Positions 42,459 through 51,118 of a stretch of DNA of 64,000 nt are shown here, in pieces. This stretch comes from UBA10649 sp965227045 (GTDB lineage: Bacteria; Actinomycetota; Actinomycetes; S36-B12). The position numbers were made by a program, and so were the translations under genes. The stretch is taken from the NCBI GenBank assembly GCA_965227045.1, contig OZ245718.1, positions 930,001 to 994,000 of the forward strand. The letters run 5' to 3'. How positions within the stretch are numbered: the stretch's first letter is position 1; every line of letters begins with the position of its first letter. Below the pieces are notes generated by a model, which was not told the origin of the DNA, did not search any database, and saw only the letters and a list, made by a program, of their open reading frames with translations.

Positions 42459-43238
42459 ATGACGGCAGCACGTACCGACACTGTCTGGCCGCACGATGTC
42501 CTGACGCTCGCGATCGACATCGGAGGAAGCGGGTTCAAGGCGTCGATTGTCAATGCCCAGGGCGAGATGACCACCGAGCGCGTCCGCGTCGACACCCCGT
42601 ACCCCTGCACTCCCGAGACCCTGGTCAAGACCGTGACCGATCTCGTCGCGCCACTGCTCCACGTGCAGCGCGTCTCGGTCGGCTTTCCCGGGCTGGTTCG
42701 CCATGGTGTCGTCATCGAGGTGCCGTCGCTGTCTCGAGCGGAGTACGGAGGCGAGCGCGACGAGAAGCTCGCAGCCGCGTGGCATGGCTTCGACCTCGGG
42801 CATGCGCTTGCCCAGGCGTTCCGACTGCCGACGAAGGTCGTCAACGACGCGGACATGCAAGGCTGCGCGGTCGCACGCGGCAAGGGCCTTGAGTTCGTCA
42901 TGACCCTTGGCACCGGAGTCGGGACCGCGCTGTTCAACGACGGCCTCCTGCTCCCGCACCTGGAACTGTCGCACGGGCCCTACAAGCACGACCTCACCGT
43001 CGACATCGCACTCGGAAATGCTCAGCGCAAGGAGATCGGCAACGAGCGCTGGATCAAGCGTGTGCGTCAGGCGATCTCCAACTTCGACGACATGCTCTAC
43101 TTCGACACCATCTACATCGGTGGCGGCAATGCCAAGCACCTGTCGGGCGACGACATCGGCCCGAAGGGCCAGATCGTCCCCAATACCTCGGGGATCCTCG
43201 GCGGGGTGCGCGTGTGGGCACTCGACCAAGGAGAGTAG
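42459..43238 (+). CDS. ppgK: Polyphosphate glucokinase (ROK family)
   Basis: 259 aa. It phosphorylates glucose with inorganic polyphosphate or ATP. The phosphate-binding motif is LAIDIGGSGFKASIV (about 16-30), VGFPGLV follows, and the base VVNDADMQGCA contains the catalytic aspartate. LTLGTGVGTALFNDG and YIGGGNAKHL complete the ROK fold. The length and the short GDG-free start fit PpgK rather than the longer ATP-only ROK kinases. Co-transcribed with map. Confidence 0.9.
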   Translation: MTAARTDTVWPHDVLTLAIDIGGSGFKASIVNAQGEMTTERVRVDTPYPCTPETLVKTVTDLVAPLLHVQRVSVGFPGLVRHGVVIEVPSLSRAEYGGERDEKLAAAWHGFDLGHALAQAFRLPTKVVNDADMQGCAVARGKGLEFVMTLGTGVGTALFNDGLLLPHLELSHGPYKHDLTVDIALGNAQRKEIGNERWIKRVRQAISNFDDMLYFDTIYIGGGNAKHLSGDDIGPKGQIVPNTSGILGGVRVWALDQGE

Positions 43239-43281
43239 CCAAGATGGTTAGGATTTCAACTATGTGGGGTACACTTCCTGC

Positions 43282-43782
43282 ATGACCAATTGGCTTACCG
43301 AGGACGAGCAGCGCAGCTGGCGCGCGTGGCTCGCGACCTCACTTCTTCTGAATGATCGGCTCAACCGCGAACTGCAGGAGCAGCACGGACTGGCACTCGC
43401 GGACTACGAGATCCTCGTGCGCTTGTCGGAGCTTCCCGAACGGCGGATGCGCATGAGCGATCTCGCGGACGCGACCTTGTCCTCGCGCAGTCGCCTGTCC
43501 CACCAGATCGACCGCATGGAGCGCGCTGGCCTCGTCGCCCGCGAGACGTGTGCGGATGATCGTCGGGGCGCCTTCGCCACGTTGACCGAGCTCGGCTGGA
43601 CCACCTTGGTCTCGGCAGCCCCCGATCACGTGGCAAGCGTCCGGGCCCACCTCGTCGACCAGATCAGTCCCGAGGAGTTCGCAGCCCTCGGCTCGGCGTG
43701 CCAGCAGGTCGTCGAGCACCTGCAGACCCTTGGCTACTCGTGCCCCGGTGCCACCGAGGCACCGCAGCCGATCTCCGTATAG
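43282..43782 (+). CDS. MarR-family transcriptional regulator
   Basis: 166 aa. The winged helix is visible at RMRMSDLADATLSSRSRLSHQIDRMERAGLVARETCADDRRGAFATLTELG (about 56-107). Ligand and target are unknown. A TACACT -10-like hexamer at 43270-43275 lies only 7 bases before the ATG, and there is no Shine-Dalgarno, so the mRNA may be leaderless. TTTCAACTA at 43255 might be half of an operator. It is followed 1 base later by the 3' end of the convergent rnpB. Confidence 0.88.
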   Translation: MTNWLTEDEQRSWRAWLATSLLLNDRLNRELQEQHGLALADYEILVRLSELPERRMRMSDLADATLSSRSRLSHQIDRMERAGLVARETCADDRRGAFATLTELGWTTLVSAAPDHVASVRAHLVDQISPEEFAALGSACQQVVEHLQTLGYSCPGATEAPQPISV

Positions 43783-43783
43783 G

Positions 43784-44176
43784 GGACGAGTCGGCCTGTA
43801 AGCCGGCTTCTGTAACTAACTGGCCGCGAGGCCAGGCAGTTGGTGATCATCCATCTGCGACCGCTGTTGCCAACGGCCTGGTGCGGTCTACCCGCAGGCA
43901 TAGAGCGGGCCGCTCGCCTGCGCAGGACATGCGACCGAGGTCGCGCGTCCCTCTTGACCTTGCTCCGGGTGGGGTTTACCAAGCCGCGCCAGTCACCTGG
44001 CGCGCTGGTGGTCTCTTACACCACCGTTTCACCCTTACCAGGATTGCTCCTGGCGGTCTGTTCTCTGTGGCACTGTCCCGCGGGTTGCCCCGGGTGGGCG
44101 TTACCCACCACCTTGCCCTGTGGAGGCCGGACTTTCCTCGACACTCTCGTGCCGCGATCACCCAGCCGACTCGTCC
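43784..44176 (-). ncRNA. rnpB: RNase P RNA (class A)
   Basis: About 393 nt. On the minus strand the 5' part reads GACGAGTCGGC (P1), then GAGGAAAGTCCGGCC, CAGGGCAAGGTGG, ACAGAGAACAGACCGCC, AAGGGTGAAACGG and GTAAGAGACCACC, and later ATGGATGATCACC, ACAGAAGCCGGCTTA and the closing GGCCGACTCGTC. These are the conserved core elements of bacterial RNase P RNA in order. It matures tRNA 5' ends. Several open frames cross it on both strands and are artefacts. Ends are set by the P1 pairing. Confidence 0.95.
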
Positions 44177-44182
44177 GCGCCC

Positions 44183-44212
44183 AGAGTAGGGGTCAGTTCG
44201 GCGGGCTGTCGA
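44183..44212 (-). promoter_or_regulatory. Probable rnpB promoter
   Basis: On the minus strand TCGACA (44207-44212) and TACTCT (44183-44188) are separated by 18 bases and end 6 bases before the rnpB 5' end. It overlaps the 3' end of the small gene at 44193. Confidence 0.5.
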
Positions 44213-44375
44213 CGTCGCCCTCGGCCGCCAGCCGCTTCGCCCGAGTCTTTCGGTAGTCAAGCAGCCCCATCACGACAATCCCGATCAGCACCAAGCCGGC
44301 GATAACGGCGACTGCTCCGATGGGAAAGTCGAACGCAATCGACGCTGCTGCATCGGGAAGTTTCATGAACGGCAT
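44193..44375 (-). CDS. Small single-helix membrane protein (hypothetical)
   Basis: 60 aa: MPFMKLPDAAAS, one strong hydrophobic helix (about residues 18-38), then a basic stretch DYRKTRAKRLAAEGD and an acidic end. GAGG lies 9 bases before the ATG. No family recognised. The sense of the positive residues suggests the C-terminus is inside. It is upstream of rnpB on the same strand and could be a real short gene, but evidence is limited. Confidence 0.5.
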   Translation of the reverse strand: MPFMKLPDAAASIAFDFPIGAVAVIAGLVLIGIVVMGLLDYRKTRAKRLAAEGDVDSPPN

Positions 44376-44477
44376 CTGACATCCTCGGGCCGGCTAGTCA
44401 TGCGGGTTTCTAGACAGGATTAGCCCCGTACATCCTGAGGTCACAGTACCCCGACCCGCTTCGCTAGCCTGCCGATC

Positions 44478-45251
44478 GTGCTGATCCTCGTGCCCCCGAG
44501 CGAGGGCAAGTCCCATCCCCGTCGCGGGCCTTCACTCAATCTCGACGAGCTGTCGTTCCCGGATCTGACCCCCACTCGCGAGCGGGTGCTCTCCGCACTC
44601 GGCGACCTGTGCTCGCATTCGCCGGTCGAAGCGGCCCGTGTTCTCGGGCTCGGTCCGACCCAGGCTGAGTATGTGGAGTCCAACACTGCGCTGCGCCGCA
44701 GCCCGTGCGCCCACGCGATCCGCGTGTACTCCGGCGTGTTGTTCGATGCTCTCGACTACGCGACGCTCAGCGCGCAGGCACGGCGACGGGCGCAGTCGCG
44801 CGTGGCGATCTCCTCGGGTCTGTGGGGCCTGGTCCGACTGACCGATCGGATCCCCGGCTATCGCCTCAGCGGCTCAGTCGCCCTTCCCGGAGTCGGGACG
44901 CTGGCAAGCGCCTGGCGCCAACCGGTCGCGGCGGAGATCGCGGCGAGTGCCGGAATCATCATCGACCTGCGCTCGAGCACCTACTCCGCGCTCGGCCCGA
45001 TTCCGAAGGACGTTGCCGCTCGCGCGGTCATCGTCCGAGTACTGCAGGAGCGCGACGGCGTACGGACAATCGTGTCCCACATGAACAAGGCAACGAAGGG
45101 CCGGATCCTGCGTGCATCGCTGGAGTCTGACTCGAAGATCAGGAATGCGTCGGACCTGCTCGACGGCCTGCGCGATTGGGGGTTCAACGCCGAAGCTGTT
45201 GACCGCAAGGACGGGCCAAGCCAGATCGACGTCGTCGTCACCGAGTTGTAG
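44478..45251 (+). CDS. yaaA: YaaA-family (DUF328) peroxide stress protein
   Basis: 257 aa from a GTG. LILVPPSEGKS at the start is the family signature. YSGVLFDALDY, SGLWGLVRLTDRIPGYRLSG and the end FNAEAVDRKDGPSQIDVVV also fit. In E. coli YaaA limits free iron and DNA damage during peroxide stress and can bind unusual DNA. It stands alone and converges with the RNase H/phosphatase gene, with 2 bases between the stops. Confidence 0.9.
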   Translation: MLILVPPSEGKSHPRRGPSLNLDELSFPDLTPTRERVLSALGDLCSHSPVEAARVLGLGPTQAEYVESNTALRRSPCAHAIRVYSGVLFDALDYATLSAQARRRAQSRVAISSGLWGLVRLTDRIPGYRLSGSVALPGVGTLASAWRQPVAAEIAASAGIIIDLRSSTYSALGPIPKDVAARAVIVRVLQERDGVRTIVSHMNKATKGRILRASLESDSKIRNASDLLDGLRDWGFNAEAVDRKDGPSQIDVVVTEL

Positions 45252-45253
45252 GG

Positions 45254-46444
45254 CTACGTACCCGACGGAACGACGATGCCATGCAGGTGACCGGCCTCGG
45301 CGAAACTGAACATCGACGCATTCCCGTCCGGGAACCAGGCCAGCGTCGTCAGCGAGCAGGGAGGCAACTCCATGCGATAGACGCTGTGCAGCGGCGCGTC
45401 AATCGCCAGGCCGACGAGGATCTTGATAGGCGACACGTGCGCGACGACGAGTACCCGCTCCCCCGCGTACCTGTCGATGAGCGCCTGGCGCGCAGCCGAA
45501 ACACGTTGCAGGCACTGGGCGAACGACTCTCCACCCGGCGGCGCCACCTCCAGTGACCCGAGCCAGTTCTCCAGTTCGCGCGGCCAGCGTTCCTTCACCT
45601 CCGCGAACGTGAAGCCGTCCCACTCGCCGAACCCGCACTCCGCGAAACCCTCGTCGACCTCGACCTCGAGGCCGGTCGCCTCCGCGACCACCTCGGCAGT
45701 CTGTCGCGTGCGCAGCAATGGCGACGCGACGATCCGCGTGACCTCCGAACGCTTCGCCACTTCGGCGGCCAGCGCTTCTGCTTGAGCATGCCCGACCGGC
45801 GCGAGCGGCATGTCGACGCCGCCGCGTCCGCTGAACCGCTTCTCCAGGCTCCACTCGGTGGCACCGTGTCGAGCCAGGACGGTGACCGTCGGTCGGCCGA
45901 GGTCGGCCCACCCGATCATCACCGTCGGCGGCTTCTGGCTCTCCATCTCGACGTCGATCGCACCGACGACGTCGCCGGCCGTGGCCTCCTCGACCCAGTC
46001 GGCCTCGAGCCGGCGGATGTGCCGCAGGCCGCGAGCAAGCGCAGCATCGATCATCTCGTTGACGAGCGCGTCGGCGTGCTTGTTCTTCTCCCGCGGGACC
46101 CAGGTGTACGACACCTGGCCCGGAGCGAAGATCGACATGGCCTCGCGCGCAAGCTCGCGCATATTCGGATGCTTGACCTGCCACCGACCGCTCATCTGCT
46201 CGACGATGAGTTTGGAATCCAGCCGCACGTCAACGGTCGCATCGGCATCGATCTCGTGAGCCCTGCGCAGACCGGCAATCGCTCCCCGGTACTCGGCGAC
46301 GTTGTTCGTGACGACGTCGAGGTACTCGGCCAGCTCGGCGAGCACCTGGCCACTCTCGGCATCGCGCACGACGGCGCCGTAGGCCGCCGGCCCCGGGTTC
46401 CCGCGGGAACCTCCGTCGGCCTCGACGATGAGAGATCGGCCCAC
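45254..46444 (-). CDS. Bifunctional RNase HI / histidine-type acid phosphatase
   Basis: 396 aa. Residues 1 to about 140 form an RNase H domain (VEADGGSRGNPGPAAYG, with D10; AEYRGAIAGL; DSKLIVEQMSG; NKHADALVNEMID). After a linker, residues about 187-396 form a phosphoglycerate-mutase-like phosphatase (VLARHGATEWSLEKRFSGRGG; HVSPIKI). The pairing is the Rv2228c type; the phosphatase half can act as alpha-ribazole phosphatase (CobC) in B12 synthesis. I use the GTG at 46444, 2 bases after the zinc-ribbon stop; an ATG at 46489 would overlap that gene. Confidence 0.93.
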   Translation of the reverse strand: MGRSLIVEADGGSRGNPGPAAYGAVVRDAESGQVLAELAEYLDVVTNNVAEYRGAIAGLRRAHEIDADATVDVRLDSKLIVEQMSGRWQVKHPNMRELAREAMSIFAPGQVSYTWVPREKNKHADALVNEMIDAALARGLRHIRRLEADWVEEATAGDVVGAIDVEMESQKPPTVMIGWADLGRPTVTVLARHGATEWSLEKRFSGRGGVDMPLAPVGHAQAEALAAEVAKRSEVTRIVASPLLRTRQTAEVVAEATGLEVEVDEGFAECGFGEWDGFTFAEVKERWPRELENWLGSLEVAPPGGESFAQCLQRVSAARQALIDRYAGERVLVVAHVSPIKILVGLAIDAPLHSVYRMELPPCSLTTLAWFPDGNASMFSFAEAGHLHGIVVPSGT

Positions 46445-46446
46445 GA

Positions 46447-47190
46447 CTACAGCCCCGACTCGGCCGTCCGCACGAGAATGCGCCGACATTCCTCGCAGCG
46501 CAGGACCTCATCGGGGGCGGCGGCGCGAAGCGCCTCGATCTCGTTCGGCGGGATGTCCATGTGGCAGCCGCCACAGCGTCCACGATGAAGCCGAGCGGCA
46601 CCGACACCGCCCTGGTCGGCGCGGATCTTGTCGTAGAGCGCAAGCAGGTCGGCCGGAATTCCGGCCGCTAGCTCGGCACGCTCGGCGGCTACCCGGCCCT
46701 GCTCGTCGGCCACGACAGCCAATTGCTCCGTCACGGCCGCAGCGAGCGACGTGCGTTCGGAGGCAAGCGCATCGCGGTCAGCGGTCAGCTTCACGACCGC
46801 CGCGGTCGCACCCTCAACCCGCTCCATGATCTCCAGCTCGACGTCCTCGAGCTCGCCCTGACGGCGAGCCAGGGAGGTCAGTTCGTGCTGTAGCGATTGC
46901 AGTTGCTTCGGGTCGCCGATGCTGCCGGAGTCCAGCAGCTCACGATCGCGTCGAGCACGATCGCGTACCTGCTCGACATCCGCGTCAGCCTTGCGCTGCT
47001 CGAGGGTCAGGTCCGCGACGATTGTCTCCGCGGCCACGACCTCATCGCGAAGCCTCGACAGGCGGATCTCGACATCGGCCAGGCTGGCTGCATCGGGAAG
47101 GGTGTGCGCGCGGTGCACGAGCTGGGCGAGCTTGGTATCGCGACTCTGCACGTCGAGCAGTCGCAACTGGATGTCGGCGTCAGCTTTCAG
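46447..47190 (-). CDS. Coiled-coil protein with C4 zinc ribbon (zf-RING_7)
   Basis: 247 aa. A long antiparallel coiled coil (about residues 10-175) ends in a four-cysteine zinc ribbon, CGGCHMDI and CEECRRIL. The family is related to CdsZ/HP0958 and may bind RNA or aid protein export; the function in Actinobacteria is open. I put the start at CTG 47190: homologues start MKA(D/A).., GGGAG lies 6 bases upstream, and CTG overlaps the Nif3 stop as CTGA. A GTG at 47217 has no ribosome site. Confidence 0.88.
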   Translation of the reverse strand: MKADADIQLRLLDVQSRDTKLAQLVHRAHTLPDAASLADVEIRLSRLRDEVVAAETIVADLTLEQRKADADVEQVRDRARRDRELLDSGSIGDPKQLQSLQHELTSLARRQGELEDVELEIMERVEGATAAVVKLTADRDALASERTSLAAAVTEQLAVVADEQGRVAAERAELAAGIPADLLALYDKIRADQGGVGAARLHRGRCGGCHMDIPPNEIEALRAAAPDEVLRCEECRRILVRTAESGL

Positions 47191-48017
47191 CGGGTGCTCC
47201 CTAGGTGCGCGGTCCACGGATCCGTGGGGATCGCGGATACATGGACCTCAACCGTAGTGCCGCGGGCGTCGAGGTCCACGGCCAGTTGTTTGGCTGCGAC
47301 GTTCAGCCAGGGCCACTCCCCGGCCCAGTGCGCCACGTCGACAAGCGCGCAGCCGCCGCTGAGACGGTGATCGAGGGCGCGGTGGTGGCGAAGGTCCGAG
47401 GTGACGTACACGTCGGCAGCCTCGGCCGCGACGTCGAGATATGCGTCTCCCGCCCCTCCGCACACCGCGACAGTCCTGATTACCTGGTCGAGGTCTCCCG
47501 AGACGCGAATTCCCTGAGCGACAGCCGGGAGCGACCTCGCGATCCTCGCCGCGAACTCCGCGAGCGTCATCGGGACGCCTACTTCGCCGACTCGTCCCGT
47601 TCCGACCTGCGAGTCGCCCGCCTCGGGAATCAGGGGTCGCGTGTTGACCAAGCCCACAGCCGCGGCGAGCGCGTCGGACACCCCGCCCTGAGCGCTATCG
47701 GCGTTGGTATGCGCAGAGAACAAGCCGATCCCGTGACTGATGAGGGTGTGCGCAACCCGCCCGCCGTGCGACGTCGCGGCGACGGAGTGAACTCCGCGCA
47801 GGAACAGCGGATGGTGCGTCACAACGAGGTCCGCACCGATCGCCAGAGCCTCCTCGACGACGGACATGACCGGGTCGACTGCGAACAGGACCGTGTGAAC
47901 AGTCGCCGTCGGATCTCCGCATACAAGCCCGACCGCGTCCCAGTCAGCCGCGAGTTCGGGCGGGTACCGAGCGTCCAACACCGCGACGATGTCGGACAGA
48001 GTGCTCGGTTCGGACAC
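47187..48017 (-). CDS. Nif3-like dinuclear metal protein
   Basis: 276 aa. The family (YbgI/NIF3, sometimes called GTP cyclohydrolase 1 type 2) binds two metal ions. Motifs: WDAVGLVCGD, DLVVTHHPLFLRGVHS with two histidines, SAHTNAD, VAVCGGAGDAY, TSDLRHHRALDHRL and DVAHWAGEWP. The substrate is not established. First gene of the minus-strand run Nif3, zinc ribbon, RNase H/phosphatase, all coupled by overlaps or very short gaps. Confidence 0.92.
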   Translation of the reverse strand: MSEPSTLSDIVAVLDARYPPELAADWDAVGLVCGDPTATVHTVLFAVDPVMSVVEEALAIGADLVVTHHPLFLRGVHSVAATSHGGRVAHTLISHGIGLFSAHTNADSAQGGVSDALAAAVGLVNTRPLIPEAGDSQVGTGRVGEVGVPMTLAEFAARIARSLPAVAQGIRVSGDLDQVIRTVAVCGGAGDAYLDVAAEAADVYVTSDLRHHRALDHRLSGGCALVDVAHWAGEWPWLNVAAKQLAVDLDARGTTVEVHVSAIPTDPWTAHLGSTR

Positions 48018-48069
48018 GTGTCGCAGGCTACCCTCGGTTCATCGCTGTGTGACTGACAAGGGGGATGCG

Positions 48070-48714
48070 GTGCCTGCGGGACATCAACCACGTCGCGTAT
48101 TGGCCGTTGGCGCCCATCCCGACGACATCGAGATCGGCTGCGGCGGAACTCTCATCAGCCATGTCGATGCCGGCGACGACGTGACCATGCTGGTGATGAC
48201 CGACGGCGGCCTGGGCAAGCGCCAGAGCGGCACCGAGCACCTGGACCGGCGAGCCGAGGCGCTGGCCGCGGCCGAGATGTTGGGCGCTCGCGTGTACTTC
48301 GGGCCGTTCCGCGACGGGAATGTGCCGATGACCTCCGAGGCCGTGGACTTCATCGAGGCGACGATCCGCGAGCACGACATCGACACGCTCTACTGCCACG
48401 GTGTCGAGGACTCCCATCAAGACCATGTCCTCGTCGGCCGGGCCGCTGCGGCGGCGGGCCGACGCCTCAGCCGCGTGATGCACTACCAGGGGCCCACGAC
48501 CGGGCGCTTCCATCCGACGCTCTTCGTCGACATCAGCAAGCAATTCGATCGCAAGGTGAGCGTGCTGAGCCAGCACGAGAGCCAGGTGGTCGCCGCCACC
48601 ACCCTCGACCTCGAGGTGATCGCGAGCACCGCCCGCTACTGGGGTTCCCGGTCACGGTTGGGCCTAGCGGAGGCCTTCGAGGTCAGCCGTTTCGCCTGGT
48701 CGATCACGGATTGA
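48070..48714 (+). CDS. PIG-L/LmbE-family deacetylase
   Basis: 214 aa from a GTG with GGGGGA 5 bases upstream. The zinc motif AHPDDIEIGCGG lies at about 15-26 and HQDH near 118. Members remove N-acetyl groups from sugar derivatives such as mycothiol or teicoplanin precursors; here the substrate is unknown. TDGGLGKRQSGTEHLDRRAEALAAAEMLG is typical. It precedes the exopolysaccharide operon by 230 bases and could act on that polymer, but a separate promoter lies between them. Confidence 0.88.
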   Translation: MPAGHQPRRVLAVGAHPDDIEIGCGGTLISHVDAGDDVTMLVMTDGGLGKRQSGTEHLDRRAEALAAAEMLGARVYFGPFRDGNVPMTSEAVDFIEATIREHDIDTLYCHGVEDSHQDHVLVGRAAAAAGRRLSRVMHYQGPTTGRFHPTLFVDISKQFDRKVSVLSQHESQVVAATTLDLEVIASTARYWGSRSRLGLAEAFEVSRFAWSITD

Positions 48715-48741
48715 GTTACTGAACTGTCCGAATTGCCCTAT

Positions 48742-48770
48742 TTGCCATTTCGCGACACAAAATGGATAAT
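48742..48770 (+). promoter_or_regulatory. Promoter of the exopolysaccharide operon
   Basis: TTGCCA (48742-48747), a spacer of exactly 17 bases and GATAAT (48765-48770), in an AT-rich stretch rare for this genome. It would give a leader of about 170 nt before the ATG at 48947. That leader contains two short perfect hairpins (near 48815-48829, and GCGTCC/GGACGC at 48895-48909) but no riboswitch that I recognise. Confidence 0.65.
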
Positions 48771-48946
48771 CCTGGATAAGCCACTACCAGTGGGACTCGG
48801 TCGAGACCCCTCTGCGCGCGGCGCGCAACACCGGGAGCCGCACCCCGCGGCATCCTCGCCACGCCGTGTCACACTGTTGCGGAGTCAAGGCTCAGCGTCC
48901 GACGGACGCGACAAGGGTCGTGGCCCCTCGTTTAGCGGAGGTCTAC

Positions 48947-51118
48947 ATGCCCGCGGGTTCTCGACACACCCCCATGCGCCCGGTGCTCGTCGGAGCCGTC
49001 GCGATCCTCATGATCGCCGCCACAACGGGCAGCGCGTACGCGGCGAACTCGCCCAGTCCGTCCCCGAGCCCCTCCTCGAGCGCATCGCCAAGCGCCTCAC
49101 CGTCGCCGAGCCCGTCAGCTGCCACCACCGCTGAGGACCTCGCCGCTGTCCAGGACGCCACCGCTTCCACCACAGCGACCACGGCAACAGACACCGCCGC
49201 GGACGACGAGCTGACCGTCGGCATCGACCGCTGGATCCAGTACAACGCGACTGCGACAGCGATCGGCGGCACCGGCCTGGCCACCGCAAGCCTTCCCATG
49301 CCGGTCGGCCTCGAGCCGATCCGGGTCCGCGGCACGTTGGAATCGATAGCCGATAACAACGGCACGGTTCGCATCCGCATCGGTCCGAACTACGTCGAGC
49401 TCGATGCCGCCAAGGGCGGCGACTGGGCTCTGACCGTCCCCGCCAATGCCGTCATCGACAACAACCTCACCGTCGAGGTGCGGAACACCCTCGTCCCTCC
49501 GCCCGGTGAGTGCGTTGGGGACTCAACGACTACCGAGACGATCCGCGATATCGAGGTGGGCTTCATCGGTCGCGAGACCCCGCCCACCACCGTCGCCGGC
49601 TTCTTCTCCCCGCCCGTTCAGAAGGTCACGCTCGTGTCGCCGGACTCGACCGAGATCCCCGTAGCGGAGGTAACCCTGGCGACGGCCGGCGCGTTGGCAA
49701 CGCGGTACGGGTCGGCGGTGCCGGTCATCCCGATGACGCAGTCCCAGTTCGACGCCGATCCTTCAAACCTGGTCGATACTGACGGACCGAACCGCATCGT
49801 TCGCATCGTGCCCACCGACGCGAAGATCGTCAGCGTCGACGTCACTAACCCCGGCGTGCCGACACTGACCTTGTCTGGTCCAACCGACAAGCTCGCCGAC
49901 GCCGGCGCCGCGCTCGCGTCGGTTGGCCTCGGCCTCGCCGCGGTTCCGAGCGCGACTGAGTTGTCCGAGACACGGTCCTCGCTGGTCGCGCAGACTCTGA
50001 CCTTGACTGAGCTCGGAGCCGAGAAGCCCACCTTGTCCGGACTCGGACGCCTGAACTACGCGATTCCCGTCAACCAGGACCGTTTCGGCGGCCCGAGCGA
50101 TGCGTTCACGATTCACCTCGAAGGAGCGCACACACCCGTTCCCGAAGGCGGTTCGGCAGTCGCGTCGATCTTGTGGAATGACCAGCTGGTCCAGTCGCAG
50201 GCTCTCACCGACGACGATCAGTACGCGGCAGACGTCACGGTCGATGGCTCGCTCGTGCGTCGCGACAACACCGTGACCATCCGCATCGACTCCAGCGCGC
50301 CGGCCGGCCAGTGCAGCACCGACGTGCAGCCTCTGAACCAGCAGCCGATGCAGCTCGACGTCAACGGTTCGGCAAGCACCATCGCCGCATCGGCCGGCCA
50401 GACCCTCGCCGCGGGGTTCACCCGCTTCCCGCAGGCCTTCTCGTCGCAGTTGCGGGTCGCGTTCGGTTCCGACGGAGTCACTCCCGACGTTCTGAAGGCA
50501 GCCTGCTCGCTGGTCATCTCGCTCCAGCGCGCGGCCGCAAGCCAGCTCGACGTGTCAGCGGAGGACTTCGCGACCTTCGAGACTGGCGAGTACGCCGGCC
50601 TTGTCGTTGGCGCGACGCCCGCCGATGCCAATGCACTCGAGGCCCCGCTGCGCTTCGAGCAATGGCGCACGCTCAACGCGGAGTCGACGGACTTCGAGGT
50701 GAATGTCGACGGGCCGTTCGCCGCACTCGAGGCCTTCGAGACCGACGGCCGAAACCTGCTCATGCTCGGCAGCACCTCCCCCGCAGCCGACGCGGCCCCG
50801 CTCATGCTCCAGATCGGCGAGGAGGTCGAGAACGGCGAATTCGGCTGGTTCGGACTGCTCGACAACCTCGTTGTCGCCCAGCCGAATGCCGAACTCCTGT
50901 ACCTCAGCTCGGGTTCGGTCATTCCGCAGGCGACTCCGCTGGCCGAGGGGCGCAAGCTCCCGCCGTGGTGGATCTTCCTCATCGTCCTCGTCGTCGTCCT
51001 CATTCTCGTGCGCTGGTGGTTTGCGCGCCGCCGCAAGAAGCGGATCGCGAAGCGCATCGCTGAGGTCCAGGCCGCGCAGGCGGCAGAGCCGACGGAGCAG
51101 CCGCCGGATCTGTCATGA
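48947..51118 (+). CDS. BcsB-like secreted, membrane-anchored protein of a polysaccharide synthase
   Basis: 723 aa. A signal peptide (about residues 1-33) is followed by a Ser/Pro linker and two beta-rich halves. Segments such as GGSAVASILWNDQLVQSQALTDD, SLVRRDNTVTIRID and the paired-cysteine loops (PPPGECVGDS, AGQCSTDV) resemble the jelly-roll/flavodoxin repeats of BcsB. One C-terminal membrane helix (WWIFLIVLVVVLILVRWWF) and a basic cytoplasmic tail end it. BcsB guides cellulose across the membrane with BcsA; here it is probably the outer partner of the GT2 at 52794. GGAGG is 5 bases before the ATG. Homology is by pattern, not alignment. Confidence 0.72.
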   Translation: MPAGSRHTPMRPVLVGAVAILMIAATTGSAYAANSPSPSPSPSSSASPSASPSPSPSAATTAEDLAAVQDATASTTATTATDTAADDELTVGIDRWIQYNATATAIGGTGLATASLPMPVGLEPIRVRGTLESIADNNGTVRIRIGPNYVELDAAKGGDWALTVPANAVIDNNLTVEVRNTLVPPPGECVGDSTTTETIRDIEVGFIGRETPPTTVAGFFSPPVQKVTLVSPDSTEIPVAEVTLATAGALATRYGSAVPVIPMTQSQFDADPSNLVDTDGPNRIVRIVPTDAKIVSVDVTNPGVPTLTLSGPTDKLADAGAALASVGLGLAAVPSATELSETRSSLVAQTLTLTELGAEKPTLSGLGRLNYAIPVNQDRFGGPSDAFTIHLEGAHTPVPEGGSAVASILWNDQLVQSQALTDDDQYAADVTVDGSLVRRDNTVTIRIDSSAPAGQCSTDVQPLNQQPMQLDVNGSASTIAASAGQTLAAGFTRFPQAFSSQLRVAFGSDGVTPDVLKAACSLVISLQRAAASQLDVSAEDFATFETGEYAGLVVGATPADANALEAPLRFEQWRTLNAESTDFEVNVDGPFAALEAFETDGRNLLMLGSTSPAADAAPLMLQIGEEVENGEFGWFGLLDNLVVAQPNAELLYLSSGSVIPQATPLAEGRKLPPWWIFLIVLVVVLILVRWWFARRRKKRIAKRIAEVQAAQAAEPTEQPPDLS

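Noticed and set aside
43698..44256. Several overlapping frames in both directions behind MarR
   Set aside because: They lie across the RNase P RNA, whose conserved core elements are all present.
48775..48946. A c-di-GMP or c-di-AMP riboswitch in the polysaccharide leader
   Set aside because: I could not find the conserved core of either class; kept only as an unexplained leader.
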